Assembly (NCBI RefSeq): GCF_051650185.1
Contig: NZ_JBOFIN010000014.1
Location: forward strand, 3,576-67,575
Length of the DNA stretch: 64,000 nt
Reading direction: 5' to 3'
Source of the DNA: Scandinavium sp051650185
GTDB taxonomy: Bacteria; Pseudomonadota; Gammaproteobacteria; Enterobacterales; Enterobacteriaceae
The notes below the pieces were generated by a model. It had not been told where the DNA came from. It did not search any database and saw only the letters and a program-made list of their open reading frames with translations. How positions within the stretch are numbered: position 1 is the first letter of the stretch; every line of letters starts with the position of its first letter. Positions 38,251-46,229 of this stretch are shown piece by piece. The position numbers and the translations under genes are program-made.

Positions 38251-39251
38251 GGGGTGCTCCTGCGCTGGCTGTAAATCAGCAAAAAGGTGAACACCGGCGC
38301 GCCGAGCAAAGCGGTGATGATGCCAATGGGAATTTCTGCGGCGGTGAGCGTCCGCGCAAGGTCATCCACGACAATCATAAAACAGCCGCCAAGCCAGAAA
38401 GAAACGGGCAACAAACGGCGGTGATCAACACCCGTCAGCAATCGCGCGAGATGTGGGATAACTAATCCGACCCAGGCGATGCTGCCGCTGACAGCCACCT
38501 GAGCGGCAACCAGCAGGGCACAACACACGAGGACAGCCGCACGCAGCGGTTTGACCGGCACGCCGAGCGCGCGGGCATCTTTCTCATCGAGCGACAGCAA
38601 ATTTATCCGCCAGCGCAGGCTAAACAGCACAGCGCTGCCAGCCAGCACCGGAAGCGCGCAGATCAGCACTTTGTGCCAGTTTGCCGTGGCGAAACTGCCC
38701 AATAGCCAGAACACGATATTGGGCAACGTTTCTTCGGTATCGGCGAGATACTGCATCAGGCTGACCAGTGCGGCAAAAAAGCCGCTGAGAATAATTCCTG
38801 AGAGGATCAGCACCAGCGTATTTTCCCGGCCTTGCAGGCTGGCAATGAGATAGACCAGCCCCAGTGCCGCCAGCCCAAAGGCAAAGGTGGAACTCATCAT
38901 GATCAGCGGACTGAGCCCAAGCAGGATAGCAAGCGTGCCGCCAAAGGCAGAGCCGGACGTCACGCCAATGATGTGTGGATCAACCAAAGGATTGCGGAAC
39001 ACGCCCTGCAATGTGGCACCGCTCAGCCCAAGTGCTGCGCCCGCGAGAAACGCAAGCGTAATGCGGGGCAGGCGCACCGACCAGACTATCTGGCTGGCGA
39101 TCCCGGCCTGATTTTGCGGATGTAAAAGATGCTGGATAACCTCAGTCAGCGGCAGCCGATACTGGCCGAGACAAAGCGATGCCAGAGCCAGCATCAGACT
39201 TAGCAGAATCAAACCCAAGTGCAGAACGCGAAAACGATCAGAACTGAGCAT
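38247..39251 (-). CDS. ABC importer permease (MolB/FecCD family)
   Basis: The 334-residue permease has about ten membrane segments and FecCD hallmarks (VRLPRITLAFLAGAALGLSG near residues 60-80, FRNPLVDPHIIGVTSG, and GLVIPHLARLLTG near 265). It is coupled to the genes on both sides: it overlaps the binding-protein gene by 14 bp and the ATPase gene by 4 bp. Specificity is inferred from the operator and neighbour rather than from the permease itself. Confidence 0.87.
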   Translation of the reverse strand: MLSSDRFRVLHLGLILLSLMLALASLCLGQYRLPLTEVIQHLLHPQNQAGIASQIVWSVRLPRITLAFLAGAALGLSGATLQGVFRNPLVDPHIIGVTSGSAFGGTLAILLGLSPLIMMSSTFAFGLAALGLVYLIASLQGRENTLVLILSGIILSGFFAALVSLMQYLADTEETLPNIVFWLLGSFATANWHKVLICALPVLAGSAVLFSLRWRINLLSLDEKDARALGVPVKPLRAAVLVCCALLVAAQVAVSGSIAWVGLVIPHLARLLTGVDHRRLLPVSFWLGGCFMIVVDDLARTLTAAEIPIGIITALLGAPVFTFLLIYSQRRSTP

Positions 39252-40305
39252 CCGCTTTCCAGTTCATCCGGTAAAAGCGCTGATAGTAATCCTGTGCCTG
39301 GGCGTCCATGTTGACGTCCTGATAACGCTGCGGATAGAGCTTTTTCGCCATCCACAGTTCGCCGAGCGCCAGTGCTTCCGGCATCGGGTAGCCCCAGGCT
39401 TTGGCGTACTCCGGCATCAGCCATACGCGATGGTTTTTCACTGCATCTATCGCCTGCCACTCAGGATCGTTTTCAATTTCCTGCACCACTTGCGGATAGC
39501 GATCCTGCACAAAGATGACTTCCGGGTTCCATTGCAGGACTTGCTCCAGTGAAACCTGACGCGCGCCTTTCACGGTTGCGGCCGCGACGTTGAGCGCCCC
39601 TGCATGTTCCATCATCAGGCCGGTGTATTTGCCGGAACCGTAGGTATTGAGATCCGGGTTAGCCATATACACCCGAACTTTTTTGTCCTGAGGAATATCG
39701 GCCACCGGCGCGTTGGCTTTGGCTCGCGCGCTGAAGGTGTACTGAATGAGATCTTCGGCCTGTTTCTGCCGCTCAACCACTTCCCCAATCAGCCGAATAC
39801 CCTGTTTCAGCCCATTGTTATAGGCCTGTTCTTCATTCGCCATGGTGGGGTTCATTTTGTTTTTTTCCCCGGCGGCATCTTCACGAAGCGAAACCGCCAC
39901 CACCGGAATGCCCGCATTTTGAATCTGTTCGATCATCTGCGCAGGGGCGTAATTGGCAACGAAGACGACCTGGGGATGGAGCGCCAGTAAGCTTTCAATA
40001 TTCGCCTGGGTTAAATCACCCGGCATCGGCAGTTTGGTGATTTTCGGCATAAAGCGTGCGAACTGCGGCCCAAGCTGTTTTTGCCAGCTGCTGAGCACGC
40101 CGACAATGTCGTCTGCGGCATCGAGCTGCACCAGAAGATTCAGGGTTTGATGCTGAAGGACGACAACCCGATTAACGTGGTCCGGCAGCGTGACCTGGCG
40201 GCCTAGCTGGTCAGTGACGGTACGGTCTGCGTGAGCGGCAGACATGCTGAACAGCGCGCCACAGGCAAGGGCTGTGCTGAAGAAAAGGCGGTGTAATGGG
40301 CTCAT
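39238..40305 (-). CDS. Periplasmic class III binding protein (MolA/BtuF type)
   Basis: The 355-residue precursor starts at MSPLHRLFFSTALACG with a signal peptide ending SAAHA near residue 26. The mature protein (DRTVTDQLGRQVTLPDHVNRV) is typical of BtuF/FhuD-like binding proteins. The ATG at 40305 is chosen because a longer in-frame extension would pass through the ModE-like operator and lacks a leader. Haemophilus MolA, of the same fold, binds molybdate and tungstate. An iron-chelate substrate remains possible. Confidence 0.85.
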   Translation of the reverse strand: MSPLHRLFFSTALACGALFSMSAAHADRTVTDQLGRQVTLPDHVNRVVVLQHQTLNLLVQLDAADDIVGVLSSWQKQLGPQFARFMPKITKLPMPGDLTQANIESLLALHPQVVFVANYAPAQMIEQIQNAGIPVVAVSLREDAAGEKNKMNPTMANEEQAYNNGLKQGIRLIGEVVERQKQAEDLIQYTFSARAKANAPVADIPQDKKVRVYMANPDLNTYGSGKYTGLMMEHAGALNVAAATVKGARQVSLEQVLQWNPEVIFVQDRYPQVVQEIENDPEWQAIDAVKNHRVWLMPEYAKAWGYPMPEALALGELWMAKKLYPQRYQDVNMDAQAQDYYQRFYRMNWKADAQF

Positions 40306-40328
40306 GAGTTCGCTCGAAGAAAGGAAAA

Positions 40329-40356
40329 ATCGCTGTGTATTAAAATATATAGCGAT
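40329..40356 (-). promoter_or_regulatory. ModE-like operator of the MolABC-type operon
   Basis: A 28-bp imperfect palindrome reads ATCGCTGTGTA, six bases, then TATATAGCGAT. It fits the ModE pattern ATCGNTATATA-N6-TATATANCGAT with two arm mismatches. It lies 24 bp upstream of the binding-protein start. ModE represses molybdate transport genes when molybdate is abundant. Confidence 0.75.
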
Positions 40357-40406
40357 GGGTGTTGCAAACCCTTCCTGCGATTTACCCCTAAAGAGCCAGA
40401 GGGAAG

Positions 40407-40448
40407 GGATGACAACAAACCCGAAATTTGTCGTCCTTTGGATGACAA
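40407..40448. repeat. GGATGACAA direct and inverted repeats upstream of the fimbrial operon
   Basis: GGATGACAA occurs at 40407-40415 and 40440-40448, and its near-inverse TTGTCGTCC at 40428-40436. A related GGACAACG follows at 40465-40472. The cluster could be binding sites for a regulator of the fimbrial genes or of the divergent transporter. Confidence 0.5.
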
Positions 40449-40453
40449 AGCTT

Positions 40454-40502
40454 ACCAGGCAGGAGGACAACGCGACCGCCTGCCGTCCTGGTGCCTTTTT
40501 TT
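40454..40502 (+). terminator. Hairpin with T-run upstream of the fimbrial operon
   Basis: ACCAGG(CAGG) pairs with (CCTG)CCGTCCTGGT, and eight T residues follow on the plus strand. No gene on the plus strand ends here. It therefore looks like an attenuator in a fimbrial leader or the end of a short RNA. The left limit of such a transcript is unknown. Confidence 0.45.
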
Positions 40503-40654
40503 AGCCGATCTTTATAGTACACCTCAGGCAAACGAAGAACGTTTCGCCAGTGACAGTTCACTTATTTCATGCATCGCTGCTGTGGGGGCAAACATGGAAT
40601 GAAATAAGCGGCAGGGTAATGACAACACTATTTTTAAGACATCAGGAAAGTATC

Positions 40655-41170
40655 ATGAAAAAGCAACTGGCAATTCTGGCAATCGCATCCGCAATGACCA
40701 CTTCTGTATTTGCAGCAGACGGCACCATTAATTTCACGGGTGAAATTATTGACGCCGCATGTGACGTAACGCCAACCACAGCAAACCAGACCGTTAACCT
40801 GGGTAAAGTCAGTGACAAAGCACTGGGCACTGTCGGTAATACCGCTGCGGCAACCAGCTTTAAAATTGATCTGGCAAGCTGCCCGGCTGCGGTAAATACC
40901 GCCAGCGTTAAATTTGACGGTGTTCCTTATAACGGTGACACCAGCGCAATCGCCCTGACGCCTGCTGCCGGTGCGGCGACTGGCGTGGGTATCGAGATCC
41001 GTGACGCTGACGGCTCTGTACTGCCGCTGTACGCTGCTTCTCAGGGTGTCACGCTTTCTCAGGCTGGCACTAACAGCCTGCAGTTCAGCGCCGCGTACGT
41101 GGCAAAAGACGCTACCGTGACTGCGGGCCCGGCTGACGCCACCGCCACCTTCTCCGTCGTGTATAACTAA
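40655..41170 (+). CDS. Major fimbrial subunit (type 1-like pilin)
   Basis: The 171-residue pilin has a signal peptide (MKKQLAILAIASAMTTSVFA) and then the mature start ADGTINFTGEIIDAACDV. The pilin disulfide cysteines are Cys34 and the one in LASCPAAV. The C-terminal donor-acceptor beta-zipper ends in ATFSVVYN. It is assembled by the chaperone and usher that follow. The ATG at 40655 with CAGGAAAG upstream is the only start that gives a proper signal peptide. A strong attenuator hairpin after the gene favours high pilin expression. Confidence 0.92.
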   Translation: MKKQLAILAIASAMTTSVFAADGTINFTGEIIDAACDVTPTTANQTVNLGKVSDKALGTVGNTAAATSFKIDLASCPAAVNTASVKFDGVPYNGDTSAIALTPAAGAATGVGIEIRDADGSVLPLYAASQGVTLSQAGTNSLQFSAAYVAKDATVTAGPADATATFSVVYN

Positions 41171-41224
41171 GTTCACTCGATAAAAGCAGTAGTCTCATTA
41201 ATCAGTTGTAATTTGTCCGTAATT

Positions 41225-41251
41225 CCGGCGGCTCGCCGCCGGCTTTTTTTT
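41225..41251 (+). terminator. Attenuator/terminator after the pilin gene
   Basis: CCGGCGGC-TC-GCCGCCGG followed by eight T residues (after one C) lies 55 bp beyond the pilin stop and 11 bp before the chaperone start. Partial termination here would give excess pilin over the assembly proteins, as usual in fimbrial operons. Confidence 0.9.
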
Positions 41252-41262
41252 GGAGTTGGAGT

Positions 41263-41946
41263 ATGAACGCGAAATTCATCGCACTGGGGTTATCACTGGC
41301 CTCGTTATATTGTCATTCGGCAAGTGCTGGCGTCGTTGTCGGTGGAACTCGCGTGGTTTATGACGGGACGAAAAAAGAATCGTCAATCCAGATTAATAAC
41401 CCGGATAAGACGGCCTGGTTAATTCAGTCGTGGGTTGAAAATAGCCAGGGCGTTGCCGATAAAAGTGCATTCTTTGTGACGCCACCTTTATTCCGGCTGG
41501 ACGGCAATCAAAATAATACGCTGCGAATTATGCTGGCTACGCCCGCACTGGCAAAAAATAAAGAAAGCCTCTACTGGCTGAATATCAAATCGATTCCGGC
41601 GGTAGAACAAAATACGGCTGGCAACTCTCTGCAACTGGCGGTCAAGACTCGCATCAAGCTGATTTATCGCCCGGCAGAACTGAAAGGCCAGGTGCCGGAA
41701 CAGCTGGCGGATAAACTGACCTGGCAGCGTATTGGCAATCGCCTGACGGTGACTAACCCAACGCCTTATTACATGAATTTTTATGCGATAAGCGTGGGCG
41801 GCAAAGCGGTTCAGGACGTGACATGGGTTGCACCCGGTGCGACAGCGACTTTTGCACTCAGCCCGGCCCATAGCGGGTCGCAGGTGAGCTGGCAAATCAT
41901 CAGCGATTACGGTGCCAGCGGTGCCACACATCAGGCTGCACTCTAG
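41263..41946 (+). CDS. Periplasmic fimbrial chaperone
   Basis: The 227-residue PapD-type chaperone has a signal peptide (about residues 1-22, ending SASA) and two immunoglobulin-like domains. The active-site arginine is in GTRVVYD and the lysine in TRIKLIYRP. The G1 donor strand corresponds to NNTLRIM. It folds and caps pilin subunits by donor-strand complementation and delivers them to the usher. It lies 92 bp after the pilin gene behind an attenuator. Confidence 0.93.
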   Translation: MNAKFIALGLSLASLYCHSASAGVVVGGTRVVYDGTKKESSIQINNPDKTAWLIQSWVENSQGVADKSAFFVTPPLFRLDGNQNNTLRIMLATPALAKNKESLYWLNIKSIPAVEQNTAGNSLQLAVKTRIKLIYRPAELKGQVPEQLADKLTWQRIGNRLTVTNPTPYYMNFYAISVGGKAVQDVTWVAPGATATFALSPAHSGSQVSWQIISDYGASGATHQAAL

Positions 41947-41975
41947 TCAGCATTAGCCTCTCCCGGAGCACTACC

Positions 41976-44489
41976 ATGGAATTATTCATCGCCGATAAGG
42001 GGCGCGCTTGCCTGCGCCCGACGCCTGTCGCCGTTTCTCTGGCTCTGATGCTGCACCTGTGGTCGCAGACCGCAACGGCGAGAGACTATTTTAACCCTGC
42101 GCTGCTGGAACAAACCGGTGGTGAGGGCGGACAGGTCGACCTGTCCACGTTCGAAAATGGTGGGCAATTGCCGGGCCGTTATCACGCCGATATTTATCTT
42201 AACGGGCAGTTTGTTGAAAGCCGTGACCTCGATTTCACTCAGGATCAGAACGGCAAACTGCAACCCTGCCTGCAGCTCAGCGATCTGAAAAGCTACGGCG
42301 TACGCGTCGAACAGTTCCCCGAGTTGCAGCTGGCCGGCGAGCGCTGCGCCAACCTGGCGGCGATCCCTCAGGCTTCTGCTGAATTTGTTTTCAGCTCGCA
42401 GTCTTTGCAACTGAGTATTCCGCAGGCCGCCGTGACCACCCGCGCGCGTGATTACGTCTCGCCGGAACAGTGGGATGAAGGCATTACAGCCGCGCTGATG
42501 AACTACAGCTTCAGCGGCAGCAATGCCCGCCAGAACGGCACCAGCAGCGACAGCCAGTATCTGAACCTGCGTCCGGGGATTAACGTCGGGCCATGGCGGC
42601 TGCGCAACTACAGCACCTGGAATCGCAACGGCGACCAGCAGCAGTGGAACACTGTCTACACCTACGCCCAGCGCAATATTGTGGCGCTGAAAAGCCAGTT
42701 GTTGCTCGGCGACAGCTCAACACCGGCAGACGTGTTCGACAGCGTCCCGTTTCGCGGTGCGCAGCTGGCTTCTGACGACGACATGCTGCCAGAAAGCCAG
42801 CGCGGTTACGCGCCTGTGGTTCGTGGGATTGCGCGCAGCAATAACGCGCAGGTCATCATTCGTCAGAATGGCTACATCATTTATCAAAGCTATGTGCCAG
42901 CCGGGGCGTTTGAGATTTCAGACATGTACCCGACAGGCGGCAGCGGCGACCTGCACGTCACGGTGAAAGAGTCTGACGGCAGCGAGCAGACCATGGTTGT
43001 GCCGTTCGCTTCATTACCCGTTTTGCAGCGAGAAGGGCGACTGCGCTTCAGCCTGACCGGCGGCCAGTATCGTGCTTATGACAGCGGTGTTGAAAACAAC
43101 GTTTTTATGCAGGGCACGGCCATTTACGGGATTGCACGCGGCACGACGCTGTACGGCGGCACGCAGGTGGCGGAACACTATCATTCCGGTGCGTTAGGCG
43201 TGGGCCAGAACCTTGGTACGGTCGGTGCGTTGTCTGCTGACGTGACATTGTCACGCAGCCAGATGAAGGACAGCGACACTGAGCAGGGGCAATCCTGGCG
43301 CCTGCGTTACAGCAAAAGCATGGTGGAAACCGGCACGAATGTGGCGATCGCGGGCTATCGCTATTCAACCAAAGGCTTCTACGCGCTGGGCGATGTGATG
43401 GAAAGCTGGCGCGACTCGCCACTTTCGGCTTCAGCCTCTGCGCGTAAAAACCGCGCCGAAATGACCATCAGCCAGGATTTAGGCGGCAGCGCCGGGTATC
43501 TCTCGCTGAGCGCCATTCGTGAGGATTACTGGAACGGCAGCCAGACCAGCAACAACTGGAGCGTCGGCTACAACAACAGCTGGCAGAGCGTCAGCTACAG
43601 CCTGAACTACGCCCGTAATCAGAACGTGAGCAGCCGTTCCTCCTCAACGAGCGGCCCACAGCGAGACGATATTTTCTCGCTGAGCATCAGCGTGCCGCTG
43701 GATCGCTGGTTGAGCAATACCTGGAGCAGCTACAGCCTGAACAGCAGCCGTCAGAACGGCAGCGTCAGCACCCTCGGGGTGAACGGCGTGGCGCTCGAGG
43801 ACAACAATCTGAGCTGGAGCGTAAATCAGGGCTACGGCAATCGCGGCACAGGCTACACCGGGTACGCGAGCGCGGATTACCGCGGCACCTACGGGCAAGT
43901 CTCCAGCAGCTATAGCTACGGCAACAATCAATCCAGTCTGAGCTACGGCATGCAGGGCGCGGTGCTGGCGCATGCCGATGGCGTCACACTGGGTCAACCC
44001 GTGGGCGAAACCTTTGGCCTGGCAAAAGTGCCGGGTGCCAGCGGCGTGAGTATCGAAAACCAGCCTGGCGTGAAGACGGACTATCGCGGCTATGCGCTGG
44101 TGCCGAATCTGACGGCTTACCGCCGTAACGACGTCAACCTGAAAACAGAAAGCATGAAGGACGACGTTGACGTTCAGCAGACCAGTCAGGGCGTAACACC
44201 AACCCGTGGCGCAGTCGTGCGCGCGAGCTATCAGGCGCAGGTCGGACAGCGCGTGCTGATGACATTACTCAGAGCCAACGGCAGCCCGGTACCTTTCGGG
44301 GCAACGGTCAGCAATGACACGGTGAGCAGCATTGTGGGTGACGGCGGTCAGGCGTATCTGGCCGGGCTGCAACCCTCCGGCAAGCTGAAAGTGCAGTGGG
44401 GGAATGGGCGTGAAAGCCAGTGTTCCGTTGATTACCGCCTGAGCGACAGTCAGAGCGGCATTGTGAGTCAAAGTGCGCGCTGCCTGTAA
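41976..44489 (+). CDS. Outer-membrane fimbrial usher
   Basis: The 837-residue usher has a signal peptide (ending near QTATA) and an N-terminal chaperone-binding domain (FNPALLEQTGGEGGQVDLSTF-type start). The 24-strand barrel is rich in Gly/Ser/Tyr, with a plug inside it. The C-terminal domains contain GASGVSIENQPGVKTDYRGYA. Disulfide cysteines are present in the N- and C-terminal parts. It forms the secretion and assembly pore of the pilus. It starts 29 bp after the chaperone gene. Confidence 0.94.
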   Translation: MELFIADKGRACLRPTPVAVSLALMLHLWSQTATARDYFNPALLEQTGGEGGQVDLSTFENGGQLPGRYHADIYLNGQFVESRDLDFTQDQNGKLQPCLQLSDLKSYGVRVEQFPELQLAGERCANLAAIPQASAEFVFSSQSLQLSIPQAAVTTRARDYVSPEQWDEGITAALMNYSFSGSNARQNGTSSDSQYLNLRPGINVGPWRLRNYSTWNRNGDQQQWNTVYTYAQRNIVALKSQLLLGDSSTPADVFDSVPFRGAQLASDDDMLPESQRGYAPVVRGIARSNNAQVIIRQNGYIIYQSYVPAGAFEISDMYPTGGSGDLHVTVKESDGSEQTMVVPFASLPVLQREGRLRFSLTGGQYRAYDSGVENNVFMQGTAIYGIARGTTLYGGTQVAEHYHSGALGVGQNLGTVGALSADVTLSRSQMKDSDTEQGQSWRLRYSKSMVETGTNVAIAGYRYSTKGFYALGDVMESWRDSPLSASASARKNRAEMTISQDLGGSAGYLSLSAIREDYWNGSQTSNNWSVGYNNSWQSVSYSLNYARNQNVSSRSSSTSGPQRDDIFSLSISVPLDRWLSNTWSSYSLNSSRQNGSVSTLGVNGVALEDNNLSWSVNQGYGNRGTGYTGYASADYRGTYGQVSSSYSYGNNQSSLSYGMQGAVLAHADGVTLGQPVGETFGLAKVPGASGVSIENQPGVKTDYRGYALVPNLTAYRRNDVNLKTESMKDDVDVQQTSQGVTPTRGAVVRASYQAQVGQRVLMTLLRANGSPVPFGATVSNDTVSSIVGDGGQAYLAGLQPSGKLKVQWGNGRESQCSVDYRLSDSQSGIVSQSARCL

Positions 44490-44513
44490 CCGAATGAAGA
44501 GTTGAGAAAGACT

Positions 44514-45530
44514 ATGCGAAATAAACACAAAAGAATGACTCAGGCGTTAATGGCTCTCGCCCTGTGCCTGGGCTCAGTGAAGGCGATGGCCGCTTGTTCC
44601 TTTATGGATGGTCGCTTTAATGCCGGTAACTCGGACACCCTGAATTTTGGTGATGTGGTGGTGCAGCGAACTGCTGCGGTGGGAAGCGTTGTCGCGTCGA
44701 TATCGAGCACCAGCCTTGGCAGTCGTAATAACTTTTTTACTTGCGATGACAACAGCTTCCGCACCGTATGGGCAGAAGGCACGGGTGGCTTTACGCCAGT
44801 CAGTTACGGCGGGCAAACATTGTATCAATCGGGTATCCCAGGGCTGGCAATCCGTATCGTGACGCCAGGAGCAGGCTCTAATGCAGGACGCTTTGGTACA
44901 GGTGCTTTACCGCGTGGCTATACGGGGTCGGCCTGTACGTGGTCCACATCCTGGTGGCGTCTGTGTGGGGGCACCTGGGGAAATGTGACGCTGCAACTGG
45001 TAAAAATTGCGGCGACAACGGGCTCCGGACCCATAACCGGAGGATCGATAGTGAAGGCGCAGGTTGTTGGCGAAAGTGACATCCTGAACGTCATTCTCGG
45101 TAGCGGCTCCGTGCGCACAGTAGGCTGTTCCGTAGGTAACACCACTATTAACGTGCCGATGGGACTGACGCGAAATATCGATTTCAGTGGGCCGGGCAGT
45201 GCAGGCAACGATAACAATTTTGATATCGCGCTAAGTTGTGATGCCGGAACGAGGGTAGCGATGCGCCTTGATGCAGGCAGTGCAGGCGTTGCCGATGCCA
45301 CAAATGGCGTCCTGAACCTCAATGGCGGCACGGGTTCGCAGGCGAGCGGCGTCGGCGTTCAGGTGCTTTACAAAGACGCCCCGGTTCAGTTTGGTACGGC
45401 AATGGACGTGGGGACCGCTGCGGGGGGCTTCGTCGATATCCTGCTGAAAGCGCGTTACTACCAGACGGGCGGCAAAGTCATGCCAGGACAAGCGGATGCC
45501 ACAGCGACGTTTACGATGACTTATCAGTAA
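44514..45530 (+). CDS. Two-domain fimbrial tip adhesin
   Basis: The 338-residue protein has a signal peptide (MRNKHKRMTQ, then ALMALALCLGSVKAMA). A cysteine- and tryptophan-rich N-terminal lectin-like domain follows (CTWSTSWWRLCGGTWG), and then a C-terminal pilin domain from about residue 200 (RTVGCSVGNTTINVPMG, ending ATFTMTYQ). This two-part build is that of FimH-type tip adhesins. Its receptor cannot be inferred. The ATG at 44514 is used because GAGAAAG is correctly spaced. Confidence 0.88.
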   Translation: MRNKHKRMTQALMALALCLGSVKAMAACSFMDGRFNAGNSDTLNFGDVVVQRTAAVGSVVASISSTSLGSRNNFFTCDDNSFRTVWAEGTGGFTPVSYGGQTLYQSGIPGLAIRIVTPGAGSNAGRFGTGALPRGYTGSACTWSTSWWRLCGGTWGNVTLQLVKIAATTGSGPITGGSIVKAQVVGESDILNVILGSGSVRTVGCSVGNTTINVPMGLTRNIDFSGPGSAGNDNNFDIALSCDAGTRVAMRLDAGSAGVADATNGVLNLNGGTGSQASGVGVQVLYKDAPVQFGTAMDVGTAAGGFVDILLKARYYQTGGKVMPGQADATATFTMTYQ

Positions 45531-45601
45531 AAGGTGTTTTTCCACGCATCTGCTACATTTTTGGTATCCGACTGAAAAATAAAACGATAGCTGGAGCTTA
45601 C

Positions 45602-46225
45602 ATGGCCAATATTGCGATCATTGACGATCATCCCGTAGCCCGACTTGCCATTCGGATGCTGCTTGAAAAAGATGAACACAGCATTGTGCTGGAGGCCGAT
45701 GATGGCCTTCAGGGGCTTAATCTGATCCAAACCCGTCAGCCGGATATGGTGATTGTCGATCTGGATATCCCGACCATGAGCGGCGTGGAAGTGATTGAAA
45801 AACTGCGTGCCGCAGGCTTTAGCGGCGGCATTCTGGTGTTAACCGGGCGTGATGACGCCCACTTTCTGAGCCGCTGCCAGCAGATTGGCGCGGACGGCTT
45901 CGTCAGCAAACGCAACAACCTGGAAGAGCTGGGCGATGCCGTCAAAGCGATTCTTCGCGGTTACAGCTATTTCCCGCGTAAACGCAGCGATGGCTCAGCG
46001 TTAAAAACCGACGATCAGGAAACCACCGCACTGACGCAGCTTTCCAGCCGTGAACTGCAAGTGCTGCGTTATCTGGCGCAAGGGCTGCGCCTCGTGGATA
46101 TCTCCCGGCAGATGCACATCAGCAATAAAACCGTGAGCACCTACCGCAACCGGATTATGGAAAAACTCGACATTAGCGATCTGCCTGCGCTGCTGAATTT
46201 TGCGCGCAGGCACCATCTGGATTAA
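45602..46225 (+). CDS. BvgA/EvgA-type response regulator
   Basis: The 207-residue NarL/FixJ-family regulator has a receiver domain (MANIAIIDDHPVARLAIRML). The likely phosphorylated residue is Asp53 in MVIVDLDIP, and VLTGRDD and FVSKRNN continue the domain. A LuxR-type helix-turn-helix follows (LSSRELQVLRYLAQGLRLVDI, NKTVSTYRNRIMEKL, residues about 140-200). It resembles BvgA/EvgA more than other NarL-type regulators. It sits 71 bp after the adhesin gene and 4 bp before the hybrid kinase gene. It probably controls the fimbrial operon. Confidence 0.9.
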   Translation: MANIAIIDDHPVARLAIRMLLEKDEHSIVLEADDGLQGLNLIQTRQPDMVIVDLDIPTMSGVEVIEKLRAAGFSGGILVLTGRDDAHFLSRCQQIGADGFVSKRNNLEELGDAVKAILRGYSYFPRKRSDGSALKTDDQETTALTQLSSRELQVLRYLAQGLRLVDISRQMHISNKTVSTYRNRIMEKLDISDLPALLNFARRHHLD

Positions 46226-46229
46226 CACT

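Noticed and set aside
40306..40654. A fimS-like invertible switch for the fimbrial operon
   Set aside because: No pair of inverted repeats of suitable length and spacing flanks the promoter, and no FimB/FimE-type recombinase is encoded in the window.
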